A stretch of DNA of 60,307 bases from Phocaeicola paurosaccharolyticus JCM 15092 (GTDB lineage: Bacteria > Bacteroidota > Bacteroidia > Bacteroidales > Bacteroidaceae), in contig NZ_BAJR01000022.1 in NCBI RefSeq assembly GCF_000613805.1, positions 1-60,307 of the forward strand, written 5' to 3'. Below the pieces are notes generated by a model, which had not been told where the DNA came from, did no database searches, and saw only the letters and a list, made by a program, of their open reading frames with translations. Shown piece by piece: positions 45,125 to 55,664 of this stretch. Each line of letters starts with the position of its first letter. The first letter of the stretch is position 1. The position numbers and the translations under genes are program-made.

Positions 45125-47485
45125 ATGAAAAAAAGAAAATTGATATTAATACTAGCAATTATAATGGAAGTTACAGCTACAATTCAAGCTGTAGAGCCAA
45201 ATAAAGGTATTATAGGTAAGAATGTTATTAGAGGAGTGGTTACAGATATATCTTCTAGAAAGCCACTCCCATTTGTTTCGGTACAATTATTGGATGATCC
45301 TCAGGCAGGTGCTATAACCGATTCTCTCGGCGTTTTTGTCATAAATAATGTAACACTTGGCAGGCACACTATCAAAGCCTCATCAATAGGATATGAGCCA
45401 TCTTTAGTCAAAGAAGTTCTCGTTACTTCGGGTAGAGACAGATATGTTGAAATCCCTATGGTAGAGAACATAGAACAAATAGATGAGATAATTGTCAGGC
45501 CACATATTAATAAGGAGCAGCCACTAAATGTGATGGCCACTACAGGTGCACGTATGTTTAGTGTTGAGGAGGCTAGCAGATATGCCGGAGGATTCGACGA
45601 TCCTGCTAGATTAGCAAGCTCTTTTTCAGGTGTAGCTTCCGAAGGTTCCACAAATGGAATTTCTATACATGGTAATGCTCCACATCTATTAATGTGGAAA
45701 ATGGAAGGCATAGAGATACCAAATCCAAACCATTTTGCCGATATATCTATATTAGGAGGAGGTGTATTCTCTTCATTGAGCTCTTTTGTGTTAGGTAATT
45801 CTGATTTCTTTACCGGAGCTTTCCCAGCAGAATATGGTAATGCTGTATCAGGAGTTTTCGATATGAAGATGCGAAATGGAAATGACAGATACAATGAGAA
45901 TGCTTTTCAAGTAGGAATTGCAGGAATAGATTTCGCTTCAGAAGGACCAATAAATAAGGAAAAAGGCTCGTCATATTTGGTAAATTACAGATACTCAATG
46001 ACCGGACTAGTAGATAAAGTCGGACTTATGGATATGGATGGGCAGACTATAGACTATCAAGATTTGAACTTTAAACTTAATTTCCCTACAGTAAAAAGTG
46101 GAACTTTCTCTGTTTGGGGAACGGGATTGATAGATAACTATAAAAATGAAAAGAGTGACAGCACAGAATGGAAGTTCAATGATGACAACGGCTGTTCATT
46201 ATCAAAGCAATATATGGTAGCAGGAGGAGGCACACACTCATATTTCTTCCCTAATGGAGGGTTGTTAAAGAGTAGTATTGCCGCAACCTATTTCAAAGAA
46301 AATGCTTCTGTCGATACATACAACAATATCATGATTAAGGAACCATATATGGATATTCATCGTATGTATTCCAATATAGTAGGCGACATTTCATATACAC
46401 GAAAGATAACTCCTAGACTAACTAATAAAAGTGGCTTGACATTTACAGAGATGATATATGATATGCACATGGATAAGGCTGAAAACTTTGGTACGCCTCT
46501 TGGGGTAGTTTATAAAGGAAAAGGTAATACAGAACTTATCTCGGGATACAGTTCCTTTGCATGGAGATGTATGCCTACTTTTACTATTAATTTTGGATTA
46601 AATGCTCAATGGTTGGCTTTGAATAATTCTGCGACTGTAGAACCTAGAATAGGGGTAAAATGGCAACTAAATCAAAAACAATCTCTTGCTGCAGCATATG
46701 GTATGTATAGTCGTTCAGAAAAGACAGATGTTTATTTTGTGAGATTAGGTGATGTAAATGTGAATGAAAACTTAGGTTTTACCAAAGCTCATCATTTTAT
46801 GCTTACTTATTCTATGAGTATAGCGGAAAACCTGACATTGAAAGTTGAACCATATTGTCAGCTTCTATTTAATGTACCTGTTGAGAATGGAAGTTCTTAT
46901 TCGGTCTTAAACCGCAACGATTTCTATCTTGACAAAGCATTAGTAAATAGTGGAAATGGTAGAAGTTATGGTGTTGATTTTACTTTGGAAAGATATCTTG
47001 AGAATGGATGGTATGGCATGCTTACCGGCTCAATATTTGACTCAAAATATAGTGGTGGTGATGAAGTTTGGAGAAATACAAGATATAACCGCCATTATAT
47101 AATAAATTCTCTTGTTGGAAAGGAGTGGATGGTTGGAAAGAATAAGCAGAATATGTTTAGTGTGAACCTCCGCTTAACTATGCAGGGAGGTGAGAACTAT
47201 TCTCCAATAGATTTCGATAAGACAATAGCTCATCCTGATCATGAAGTACAATATGATGAGACAAGAGCATTCTCTTGTCATTATAATCCGGAACTATTGA
47301 TGCACTATACAATAAGCTATAAAGTAAATAAGAAAGGCTTATCTCATGAATTCTCAATTAAGCATGTTAATGCAACAGGAACAAAGAGCTATTGGGGGCA
47401 CAGATATAATTTCCGTACTGGCCGTATCGAAGCATATGGAATGGCATTTTCTCTACCTAATTTATCATACAAATTTGAGTTTTAA
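45125..47485 (+). CDS. TonB-dependent receptor with carboxypeptidase-regulatory-like N-terminus
   Basis: A 786-residue outer-membrane receptor, using the ATG at 45125; the frame extends nine codons further. Signal peptide about 1-23. A carboxypeptidase-D regulatory-like domain follows at about 33-110 (RGVVTDISSRKPLPFVSVQL). The plug is at about 130-225 (SFSGVASEGSTNGISIHGNA, MEGIEIPNPNHF, SDFFTGAFPAEYGNAVSGVF). The 22-strand barrel ends in PNLSYKFEF. No SusD partner follows. Instead, the next genes encode a LytS pseudokinase, a LytS kinase and a LytTR regulator, suggesting uptake of, or response to, a small ligand under that system. Confidence 0.92.
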   Translation: MKKRKLILILAIIMEVTATIQAVEPNKGIIGKNVIRGVVTDISSRKPLPFVSVQLLDDPQAGAITDSLGVFVINNVTLGRHTIKASSIGYEPSLVKEVLVTSGRDRYVEIPMVENIEQIDEIIVRPHINKEQPLNVMATTGARMFSVEEASRYAGGFDDPARLASSFSGVASEGSTNGISIHGNAPHLLMWKMEGIEIPNPNHFADISILGGGVFSSLSSFVLGNSDFFTGAFPAEYGNAVSGVFDMKMRNGNDRYNENAFQVGIAGIDFASEGPINKEKGSSYLVNYRYSMTGLVDKVGLMDMDGQTIDYQDLNFKLNFPTVKSGTFSVWGTGLIDNYKNEKSDSTEWKFNDDNGCSLSKQYMVAGGGTHSYFFPNGGLLKSSIAATYFKENASVDTYNNIMIKEPYMDIHRMYSNIVGDISYTRKITPRLTNKSGLTFTEMIYDMHMDKAENFGTPLGVVYKGKGNTELISGYSSFAWRCMPTFTINFGLNAQWLALNNSATVEPRIGVKWQLNQKQSLAAAYGMYSRSEKTDVYFVRLGDVNVNENLGFTKAHHFMLTYSMSIAENLTLKVEPYCQLLFNVPVENGSSYSVLNRNDFYLDKALVNSGNGRSYGVDFTLERYLENGWYGMLTGSIFDSKYSGGDEVWRNTRYNRHYIINSLVGKEWMVGKNKQNMFSVNLRLTMQGGENYSPIDFDKTIAHPDHEVQYDETRAFSCHYNPELLMHYTISYKVNKKGLSHEFSIKHVNATGTKSYWGHRYNFRTGRIEAYGMAFSLPNLSYKFEF

Positions 47486-47496
47486 TAAATTATTAT

Positions 47497-47504
47497 TACA
47501 TTTG
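47497..47504 (+). promoter_or_regulatory. -7 element upstream of the LytS pseudokinase
   Basis: TACATTTG, 23 bp before the ATG at 47528. It overlaps a GTG sometimes taken as the start, which favours the ATG. Confidence 0.5.
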
Positions 47505-47527
47505 TGAATTATACAATACGAGCTATT

Positions 47528-48553
47528 ATGCCTGAGAATTCGAATATTACATGGTTTTCTTATCTACTAACTTCTTCACATTTAAAATGGGTAAGATGTC
47601 TGCTGCTATGTTTATTGATGTTACTTTTTTCTCTAGGTGATACTGGATATCAATATCATAATGTTGATTCAGGGATAATGCCGTTCATTATTCTCTGTTT
47701 CGTAAGTACAATCTGTAAGATATTTCCTATCTTCTTTATGCTAAAGGTTATAATGCCTCGTTTTTTGCCGAAGCATCAATATGGTCATTTTTGGAGTTTA
47801 ACATTCGCTGTTATTTTTACATCGTTGTTATCACAACACGCATTAGAATTCTTGACATGCAATGTTTATGGATTACCATTCTGGCGTTTACAACATATGG
47901 GTTACTTCTCCTTTTACCTTATAGACTTTGCTGTTCAATTTGTTCAGTGGCTTATTGTTCTTATTGGAATTTCTATGGGATATCTGCTTAGTTATTGGTT
48001 AAATGAGAGGAATCGTAAACAAATAATAGAGGCTTCTAAGTTACAAATGGAATCTGAACTTCTTAAGGAACAGGTTTCTCCGGAGTTTCTTTGCAATACA
48101 TTACATAAATGTGGAGAATTGACTCTGTCTGATTCAAAAGAGGCCTCACAAAGGCTTATGCTACTAAGCAAACTTTTGAGATATCAACTATATGATTGTA
48201 AACGTAGAGAAGTTCTGCTAGATGGAGAGGTGAAATTTCTTAGCGATTATATGCAGTTGAACAAACTAAATGGCTTTTGCAAAGACTATTCTTTGGATGT
48301 GGAAGGGAAAAGCTTTGGAGTGTTTGTCCCACCGCTCTTGTTCGTTTCACTTATTTCGGTAGCACAAGGCTATGTTAATATGAAATTTGTGATTGAAAAA
48401 GATAAACTCATCTTTACCGTGGATTACGACGAACACCAGAGCTTATCAGAATATGAACAGTTTAGGTTGAGAGACAGACTTCAACATATTTTCTCTGATG
48501 ATTTTATTTTAATGACAAATATTGGCTACTCTAAAATAATAATTCCATTATGA
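47528..48553 (+). CDS. LytS-family protein with lost phospho-acceptor His (pseudokinase)
   Basis: A 341-residue membrane protein starting MPENSNITWFSYLL. Four to five hydrophobic segments span about 25-155, then a cytoplasmic LytS-like half. Where LytS kinases have QINPHFLFNTL, this reads QVSPEFLCNTL, so the histidine is Glu186. The downstream part keeps LMLLSKLLRYQLYDCKRREV and PPLLF, but the ATP-binding asparagine box (PFVENA in active kinases) is VSLISVAQGY and no GLGL box remains. So it should not phosphorylate itself. Its stop overlaps the start of an intact homologue by 4 bp. Likely a heterodimer partner or sensor subunit; could also be a decaying paralogue. Confidence 0.85.
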   Translation: MPENSNITWFSYLLTSSHLKWVRCLLLCLLMLLFSLGDTGYQYHNVDSGIMPFIILCFVSTICKIFPIFFMLKVIMPRFLPKHQYGHFWSLTFAVIFTSLLSQHALEFLTCNVYGLPFWRLQHMGYFSFYLIDFAVQFVQWLIVLIGISMGYLLSYWLNERNRKQIIEASKLQMESELLKEQVSPEFLCNTLHKCGELTLSDSKEASQRLMLLSKLLRYQLYDCKRREVLLDGEVKFLSDYMQLNKLNGFCKDYSLDVEGKSFGVFVPPLLFVSLISVAQGYVNMKFVIEKDKLIFTVDYDEHQSLSEYEQFRLRDRLQHIFSDDFILMTNIGYSKIIIPL

Positions 48554-49608
48554 GTACAAAAATAGGCAGTAAAATACATTTTGAACTCATTATGTCTAGT
48601 AGCCGATATGCTTGGGCTAGACATATGATGTTACAGATAATGCTTTTTATCCTCTCCTTGAATGCATTTGGTTCATCTTCAGAAATATTTGTTTTCAATG
48701 AAGAGAGGTTTCGTATTTGGGTTGTATTCTATGGTATGCTAAATGTGGTTTGCTATGTAAATATGTTCATATTCGTTCCCAAGCTGTTTATGAGGAAGAA
48801 AATATTATTTTATTTATTATGCATATTTTTAGAGGTCATTCTTTTCATGTATGTAATAGTAATAATTCAGTCATGGGCGAATACAGAAGATAACTACCAA
48901 AATAGTCCCATACTTTTGTTGGTAAATTTGATAGCATCGTTTATAAACATCTGCATAATTATTATTTCTACTACAACTCTTATGCTTTTTCGCTTTTGGA
49001 CAAAGGAAATGCTTAATGTTCGCGAGCTAGAGGTGACTACTCGAAACACAGAATTGGAAATTTTAAAGTCTCAGATTAATCCGCATTTTCTTTTCAACAC
49101 TCTTAATAATGCAAATGTGTTACTTCGTGAATCTGACTATGAGGCATCTCAGGTACTATTTAAATTGGAAGACCTTATAAGGTATCAGTTTAAAGATTGT
49201 AGTAAAGAGAGGGTAATGCTTAAGAATGACATTCAGTTTCTTAACGATTATCTGAATTTGGAAAAAATACGTCGCGATAAATTTGATTTCGGTTGTTCAG
49301 TAAATGGGATGATTGATGATGTTTCGTTACCTCCATTGCTGTTTATTCCTTTTGTAGAGAATGCAGTAAAACATAATTCGGATAGTGGTGCAAAAGTTGA
49401 TATGAAGTTTACAATAAATAGACGTAATCTTATTTTTGAGTGTGAAAACACTAAGACTAAGGAGATGGTCAATAGGCAAGTGGGAGGTCTTGGATTAAGT
49501 AATATACGCCGAAGATTGGAATTACTCTATCCCGATAGTCATGTTTTGAAAATTTATGATGAAGATGATAGTTTTAAGATTGTTCTGACCATATATAACC
49601 TTATTTAA
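48550..49608 (+). CDS. LytS-type sensor histidine kinase
   Basis: A 352-residue kinase of the His_kinase/LytS class. Hydrophobic segments at about 25-40, 57-78, 84-108 and 118-145. The phospho-acceptor H179 sits in SQINPHFLFNTLNN. The ATP-binding box IPFVENAVKHN and GGLGLSNIRRRLEL are intact. It overlaps the upstream pseudokinase by 4 bp and precedes the LytTR regulator by 7 bp, so the three are one operon and the regulator is its likely target. Confidence 0.92.
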   Translation: MSTKIGSKIHFELIMSSSRYAWARHMMLQIMLFILSLNAFGSSSEIFVFNEERFRIWVVFYGMLNVVCYVNMFIFVPKLFMRKKILFYLLCIFLEVILFMYVIVIIQSWANTEDNYQNSPILLLVNLIASFINICIIIISTTTLMLFRFWTKEMLNVRELEVTTRNTELEILKSQINPHFLFNTLNNANVLLRESDYEASQVLFKLEDLIRYQFKDCSKERVMLKNDIQFLNDYLNLEKIRRDKFDFGCSVNGMIDDVSLPPLLFIPFVENAVKHNSDSGAKVDMKFTINRRNLIFECENTKTKEMVNRQVGGLGLSNIRRRLELLYPDSHVLKIYDEDDSFKIVLTIYNLI

Positions 49609-49615
49609 ATATATA

Positions 49616-50323
49616 ATGAATTGTATTATTGTAGATGACGAACCATTGGCACGTCAGGCAGTTAAATCGCTTGTGTCGGGTACAAAAGATTTGAATCTCG
49701 TAGGCAGTTTCAACAATGCAACTTCTGCAGCAGACTTTATGAAAGACAACATAGTTGATCTTGTTTTTCTAGATATACAGATGCCCGGTGTTACGGGTCT
49801 GGAGTTTGCTCGCCAAATACCTAAGACAACATTGGTGATATTTACTACTGCATATGCTGAATATGCAGTAGAAAGTTATGAAACGGAGGCTATAGATTAT
49901 CTTCTTAAGCCAATAGATGAAAAACGTTTCTCTAAGGCTGTAGCAAAGGCTTTGGCCTATCATTCTCTGCTGATACAAGAAGAAAAAGATGATATTGAGG
50001 ATGGAATGGACTATTTTTTTGTTAAATCTGAAAGGAGATATTTCAAGGTGAAATATGATGATATTCTTTTTGTCGAGGGACTGAAAGATTATGTGATATT
50101 GCAGATGGATAATCAGAGAATCATTACCAAGATGAATCTCAAAACAATATTAGATCTGCTACCTAAAAAAGATTTTATAAGAATCAGCAAATCATATATT
50201 GTGAATACTTCACACATTGAGTCGTTTGATAACAATGATATCTATGTAAAAAGCTATCAGATAGCAATAGGTAACAGTTACCGCGATAACTTTTTTCATA
50301 GCTTTGTTACACGTAGTATGTAA
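49616..50323 (+). CDS. LytTR-family response regulator
   Basis: A 235-residue regulator. Receiver domain 1-120 with acidic D7/D8, phospho-acceptor D53 (FLDIQMPG) and the KP motif (LLKPID). A C-terminal LytTR DNA-binding domain follows at about 135-235 (FVKSERRYFKVKYDDILFVE, FIRISKSYIVN). It acts on promoters with direct LytTR repeats. Follows the LytS kinase by 7 bp and is followed by a terminator. Confidence 0.94.
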   Translation: MNCIIVDDEPLARQAVKSLVSGTKDLNLVGSFNNATSAADFMKDNIVDLVFLDIQMPGVTGLEFARQIPKTTLVIFTTAYAEYAVESYETEAIDYLLKPIDEKRFSKAVAKALAYHSLLIQEEKDDIEDGMDYFFVKSERRYFKVKYDDILFVEGLKDYVILQMDNQRIITKMNLKTILDLLPKKDFIRISKSYIVNTSHIESFDNNDIYVKSYQIAIGNSYRDNFFHSFVTRSM

Positions 50324-50377
50324 GCTTGGTGTTAGAAAGTTATATATCAGTAGAGTAGGGAGTTGTCAATAATAAAG

Positions 50378-50425
50378 AAAGCACATAAGTATATAGATAA
50401 CTATAATACTTATGTGCTTTAATAT
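50378..50425. terminator. Terminator after the LytTR regulator
   Basis: AAAGCACATAAGTAT (50378-50392) pairs with ATACTTATGTGCTTT (50406-50420) around a 13-base loop. T-rich downstream. Confidence 0.8.
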
Positions 50426-50459
50426 TATGGATATAATTAATTATAACCTTTATCTCTGG

Positions 50460-51983
50460 TTATTCCCATTCAATTGTTGCAGGTGGTTTTGAAGAGATGT
50501 CATAACATACTCTGTTAACCCCTTTAACCTTATTGATGATGTCGTTTGATACCTTAGCCATGAACTCGTATGGAAGATGTGCCCAGTCAGCAGTCATTGC
50601 ATCTGTACTTGTAACAGCACGTAGTGCAACAGCTCTTTCGTAAGTTCTTTCATCACCCATAACACCTACACTCTGTACAGGAAGGAGTATAACACCTGCT
50701 TGCCATACTTTGTCGTAAAGGTTCCAGTCGCGAAGACCTTGTATGAATATATCATCAGCTTCCTGAAGTACACTTACCTTCTCCGGAGTTATATCACCAA
50801 GGATTCTTACAGCAAGACCTGGACCAGGGAAAGGATGACGTGTAATAAGATGTTCAGGCATTCCAAGTTTTCTACCTACACGACGTACCTCATCTTTGAA
50901 TAGAAGACGAAGAGGTTCACAGAGCTTAAGGTTCATTTTATCAGGAAGGCCACCTACATTGTGGTGACTCTTGATGACTGTACCTGTAATACTAAGTGAC
51001 TCAATGCAGTCAGGATAGATTGTTCCTTGTGCCAACCATTTTACATCTTTCAGCTTATGAGCTTCAGCATCGAATACATCAATGAATCCTTTGCCGATTA
51101 TTTTTCTCTTCTTTTCAGGTTCTGTTACACCTGCAAGTTCAGAGAAGAATTTCTCACTTGCATCAATTCCGATAACATTAAGACCAAGGCACTGGTAATC
51201 GTTCATTACATTCTTGAACTCATTCTTACGTAGCATACCATGATCTACGAATATACAAGTAAGATTTTTACCAATAGTTTTATTAAGAAGTACAGCAGCA
51301 ACGGATGAATCTACACCACCACTTAGTCCGAGTACAACCTTATCATCTCCTAGAGTCTCTTTCAACTCTTTTACTGTTGTTTCAATGAATGAAGCTGCAC
51401 TCCAATCTTGCTTACTGCCACATACATCAACAACAAAATTCTTAAGAATCTGTGTGCCGTCTTCAGTGTGGAATACTTCCGGATGGAACTGAACGCCCCA
51501 AAGTTTCTCGTTCTTTGCTTGATAAGCAGCAATTGCTACTTTATCTGTAGAAGCAATGATCTCAAAGTTGTCTGGGATAGCTGTTATAGTATCTCCGTGG
51601 GACATCCATACTTGTGAGTTTGCACGCACATCTTTGAAAAGAGGGTTGTTCTGCTCGAACTTAGAAAGATGAGCTCTACCGTATTCACGTGTACCAGCTG
51701 GCTCAACTTTACCTCCGTTAACATACGACATGAACTGAGCACCATAACAAATACCTAATATAGGATATTTTCCACTGATGTTTGTAAGGTCAACCTTAAA
51801 AGCCTTTTCATCGTATACCGAAAAAGGGCTACCTGAAAGGATAACACCGATTACAGAAGGATCTTCGTGTGGAAATTTATTATACGGTACAATTTCGCAA
51901 TATGTGTCAAGTTCACGAACGCGTCGTCCGATAAGCTGAGTAGTTTGCGAGCCGAAATCAAGAATAATAACTTTTTGCTGCAT
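50460..51983 (-). CDS. guaA: GMP synthase (glutamine-hydrolysing)
   Basis: A 507-residue amidotransferase converting XMP to GMP. Class I glutaminase: catalytic C79 (LGICYGAQ) and the His/Glu of [14 protein letters not shown] pyrophosphatase loop [13 protein letters not shown] at about 217-229. C-terminal dimerisation domain ([15 protein letters not shown] end). Complete family length. Single gene, minus strand, with a TATCTTTG promoter. Confidence 0.98.
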   Translation of the reverse strand: MQQKVIILDFGSQTTQLIGRRVRELDTYCEIVPYNKFPHEDPSVIGVILSGSPFSVYDEKAFKVDLTNISGKYPILGICYGAQFMSYVNGGKVEPAGTREYGRAHLSKFEQNNPLFKDVRANSQVWMSHGDTITAIPDNFEIIASTDKVAIAAYQAKNEKLWGVQFHPEVFHTEDGTQILKNFVVDVCGSKQDWSAASFIETTVKELKETLGDDKVVLGLSGGVDSSVAAVLLNKTIGKNLTCIFVDHGMLRKNEFKNVMNDYQCLGLNVIGIDASEKFFSELAGVTEPEKKRKIIGKGFIDVFDAEAHKLKDVKWLAQGTIYPDCIESLSITGTVIKSHHNVGGLPDKMNLKLCEPLRLLFKDEVRRVGRKLGMPEHLITRHPFPGPGLAVRILGDITPEKVSVLQEADDIFIQGLRDWNLYDKVWQAGVILLPVQSVGVMGDERTYERAVALRAVTSTDAMTADWAHLPYEFMAKVSNDIINKVKGVNRVCYDISSKPPATIEWE

Positions 51984-52017
51984 AGCTATTGATAATAATA
52001 TATAATGATTTGTGGCG

Positions 52018-52025
52018 CAAAGATA
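52018..52025 (-). promoter_or_regulatory. -7 element for guaA
   Basis: Minus strand reads TATCTTTG, 34 bp upstream of the ATG at 51983. Confidence 0.55.
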
Positions 52026-52083
52026 CTTAGAAAATTGTAATCCATAATACTCTCTGCAGAAGAAAACGGAAATAAACAGTTAA

Positions 52084-52519
52084 TTATTTCTCTTTTTGGT
52101 TCTGTTCCTTAAGTAAATCACGGATTTCACCAAGTAAAACTTCCTCTTTAGAAGGAGCAGGAGGTGCTGCAGGAGCCTCTTCCTGTTTTTTGTTAAATTT
52201 GCTTATCATTTTGATGCAGAAAAATATAGACAAAGCGATTACCAAGAAATCCAAAACAGCCTGCATAAAGACTCCATAATTTAGATAAACGGCAGCTTTT
52301 TCTACTCCATCTACAATCTCTTCAGGTTTAAGAAGAATCTTAAGATCTGTGAAATTTATTCCACCAACGAGTAATCCGACTAACGGCATAATCACATCAG
52401 ATACAATTGCTGAGACAATCTTGCCGAAAGCAGCTCCAATAATTATACCACAGCCATATCAATCACATTACCTCTCATGCAAACGCCTTGAAATCTTGTA
52501 AAAAGTTACTTTTAGCCAT
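52084..52519 (-). CDS. mscL: Large-conductance mechanosensitive channel MscL; two frameshifts near 52478 and 52448
   Basis: MscL opens under membrane tension to release solutes. From the ATG at 52519 the sequence reads [14 protein letters not shown], then breaks. Adding one A near 52478 continues [10 protein letters not shown]. Adding one G near 52448 (GG to GGG) continues [19 protein letters not shown], joining in frame to [20 protein letters not shown] and the rest. With two bases restored the gene is 438 nt and 145 residues, normal for Bacteroidetes. The frame starting at IMPL (52395 downward) alone lacks the first membrane helix and could not form a channel. The second helix ([20 protein letters not shown]) and the charged tail are intact. 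Confidence 0.9.
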
Positions 52520-52569
52520 TTTTTTAAATTTTAAAGTTTAAATATGTCACTAATATAAAAACAAATTTG

Positions 52570-52577
52570 TATTTTTG
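52570..52577 (+). promoter_or_regulatory. -7 element for gapA
   Basis: TATTTTTG, 94 bp before the gapA ATG, implying a longer 5' leader than most genes here. Confidence 0.55.
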
Positions 52578-52665
52578 TACCGCATTTAAAATATAAAGTG
52601 CAATTATTATTTAAAACTTGGTTTTTAGATGTTAAAAGCTATATTATAAAACCTTTAAAATTTAA

Positions 52666-53682
<1,017 letters not shown>

Positions 53683-53707
53683 TTTTAGTCAGAACTAAAA
53701 TATATGG

Positions 53708-53741
53708 AAGTCGCCCGATATGTTTCGGGCGACTTTTTTTG
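53708..53741 (+). terminator. gapA terminator
   Basis: AAGTCGCCCG (53708-53717) pairs with CGGGCGACTT (53726-53735), followed by a T run. Confidence 0.9.
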
Positions 53742-53774
53742 TGCTTTTTTGTACGAGTAATAGTCCAAAATCAA

Positions 53775-53782
53775 TATCTTTG
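53775..53782 (+). promoter_or_regulatory. -7 element for miaA
   Basis: TATCTTTG, 21 bp before the ATG at 53804. Confidence 0.55.
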
Positions 53783-53803
53783 TGAAAATGAAATTGTGTT
53801 TTG

Positions 53804-54718
53804 ATGACAAACTATGATATGATAACGGTCTTAGGACCTACTGCCTGTGGTAAAACGTCTTTATCAGTTGAATTGGCATACATGCTTAATTCGGAAATAA
53901 TAAGTGCTGACAGCCGACAGATTTATCGTGGAATGGACTTGGGAACGGGTAAGGATCTTTGTGAATATAAGGTTAATGATAAAGATATTCCTTATCATCT
54001 TATTGATATCGCTGATCCTGGTTACAAGTATAATGTCTTTGAATATCAACATGATTTTCTTGAAGCATATAATGATATAAAGAGTAGAGGAATAACCCCA
54101 ATTTTATGTGGTGGCACTGGTATGTATCTTGAAGCTGTGCTAAAAGGATACAGACTAATTCCTGTCCCGGAAAATCCTGAGCTGAGAGAAAAACTTGAAA
54201 AAAAGAGTCTCCAAGAACTCACAGAGATGCTATCATCATACAAGAAACTACATAACTCAACTGATGTAGACACTGTAAAGAGAGCGGTGAGAGCAATAGA
54301 AATTGAGGAGTATTATAAGTCAAAACCGGCTGAATACCGTGATTTTCCAATGATTAACTCTGTTATTGTTGGTCTTGATATTGACCGTGAAATAAGAAGA
54401 CAAAAGATTACAAAACGGCTCAAGCAACGTTTGGATGAAGGCATGGTAGATGAGGTGAGAGGACTTTTGGAAAGGGGACTTACTCCTGACGAACTGATAT
54501 ACTATGGGCTTGAATATAAATATCTTACCCTGCATGTGATAGGGGAACTGACATATCAGGAGATGTTTATTCAGCTTGAGACAGCAATTCATCAGTTCGC
54601 AAAAAGACAGATGACATGGTTCAGAGGCATGGAGAGAAGAGGGTTGAAAATTAATTGGATTGACGCCAGTTTGCCTATGAATGAAAAAATAGATGCAATA
54701 AAACAAATGTTGGACTAA
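53804..54718 (+). CDS. miaA: tRNA dimethylallyltransferase MiaA
   Basis: A 304-residue enzyme that prenylates A37 of tRNAs reading U-starting codons. P-loop GPTACGKT (10-17), then SADSRQIYRGMDLGTGK, CGGTGMYLEAVL and the RQMTWFRG end block. Start ATG at 53804; a TTG just before is in frame. 11 bp before the lipid kinase gene, with which it is probably cotranscribed. This is the third tRNA-modification gene in the window with mnmE and ttcA. Confidence 0.95.
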   Translation: MTNYDMITVLGPTACGKTSLSVELAYMLNSEIISADSRQIYRGMDLGTGKDLCEYKVNDKDIPYHLIDIADPGYKYNVFEYQHDFLEAYNDIKSRGITPILCGGTGMYLEAVLKGYRLIPVPENPELREKLEKKSLQELTEMLSSYKKLHNSTDVDTVKRAVRAIEIEEYYKSKPAEYRDFPMINSVIVGLDIDREIRRQKITKRLKQRLDEGMVDEVRGLLERGLTPDELIYYGLEYKYLTLHVIGELTYQEMFIQLETAIHQFAKRQMTWFRGMERRGLKINWIDASLPMNEKIDAIKQMLD

Positions 54719-54729
54719 AATTAGAAGTC

Positions 54730-55659
54730 ATGGCTATAGAACCAAACAGATGGGGGATAGTTTATAATCCTAAGGCTGGAAGCAGGAAAACGCAGAAAAG
54801 ATGGAACGAGATTCGTGCATATATGGAATCTAAGAGTATCCGTTTTGACTATGTGCAATCTGAAGGATTCGGCTCAGTGGAAAGGCTGGTAGGAATATTG
54901 GCCAATAATGGATATAAGACCATCGTTGTTGTTGGAGGTGATGGTGCGATAAATGATGCTGTAAATGGAATCATGAGGTCGGATGTTGAAGATAAAAGAT
55001 CTATCGCACTTGGTATTATACCTAATGGTATAGGGAATGACTTCGCCAAATTTTGGGGTATTGAGGATGATGATTATAAACAGGCTGTTGATTGGATTAT
55101 AAATAAGAGAACCCGTCGTATTGATGTGGGCACATGCTCATATTTCGATGGGGACAAACATATAGAAAGATATTTTGTAAATGCAGTATATATTGGCTTA
55201 GGAGCCAGGATAGTACAGATTACCAATAGTACAAAACGTTTCTGGGGAATGCGTGAACTATCTTTCGCTGCATCAATGTTCCTTCTCCTTTTTGAAAGAA
55301 AGCTATACAGAATGCACCTTAAGGTGAACGATGAACATATACGAGGCAGGATAATGCTTGTATGTGTGGGTAGTGCCAGAGGCTATGGACTTACACCTAG
55401 TGCAGTGCCATACAATGGGTGGCTCGATGTATCGGTTGTTTACCGCCCGGAATTATTACAGTTGATTTCCGGTTTGTGGATGATGGCTCAAGGACGATTG
55501 CTAAACCATAAAACAGTCAAGCCATATAGAACGAAGAAAGTAAAATTATTACGTGCTCAGAATGCTTCAATAAGCGCAGATGGAAGAATCCTGGAAAAAC
55601 ATTTTCCTGTTGATATTGAGATAAAGCTTGAAGCTCTAACACTTATTATTCCGACATAA
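54730..55659 (+). CDS. Diacylglycerol/lipid kinase family protein (YegS/BmrU type)
   Basis: A 309-residue kinase with the DAGK catalytic fold. Opening NPKAGSRKTQKRW, nucleotide motif VVGGDGAINDAVNGI (about 73-87), then IPNGIGNDFAKFWGI and ALGLGAR-like IGLGARIVQ. C-terminal beta-sandwich with ISADGRILEK. Such enzymes phosphorylate diacylglycerol or a related lipid. 5 bp upstream of kdsA. Confidence 0.9.
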   Translation: MAIEPNRWGIVYNPKAGSRKTQKRWNEIRAYMESKSIRFDYVQSEGFGSVERLVGILANNGYKTIVVVGGDGAINDAVNGIMRSDVEDKRSIALGIIPNGIGNDFAKFWGIEDDDYKQAVDWIINKRTRRIDVGTCSYFDGDKHIERYFVNAVYIGLGARIVQITNSTKRFWGMRELSFAASMFLLLFERKLYRMHLKVNDEHIRGRIMLVCVGSARGYGLTPSAVPYNGWLDVSVVYRPELLQLISGLWMMAQGRLLNHKTVKPYRTKKVKLLRAQNASISADGRILEKHFPVDIEIKLEALTLIIPT

Positions 55660-55664
55660 ATAAA

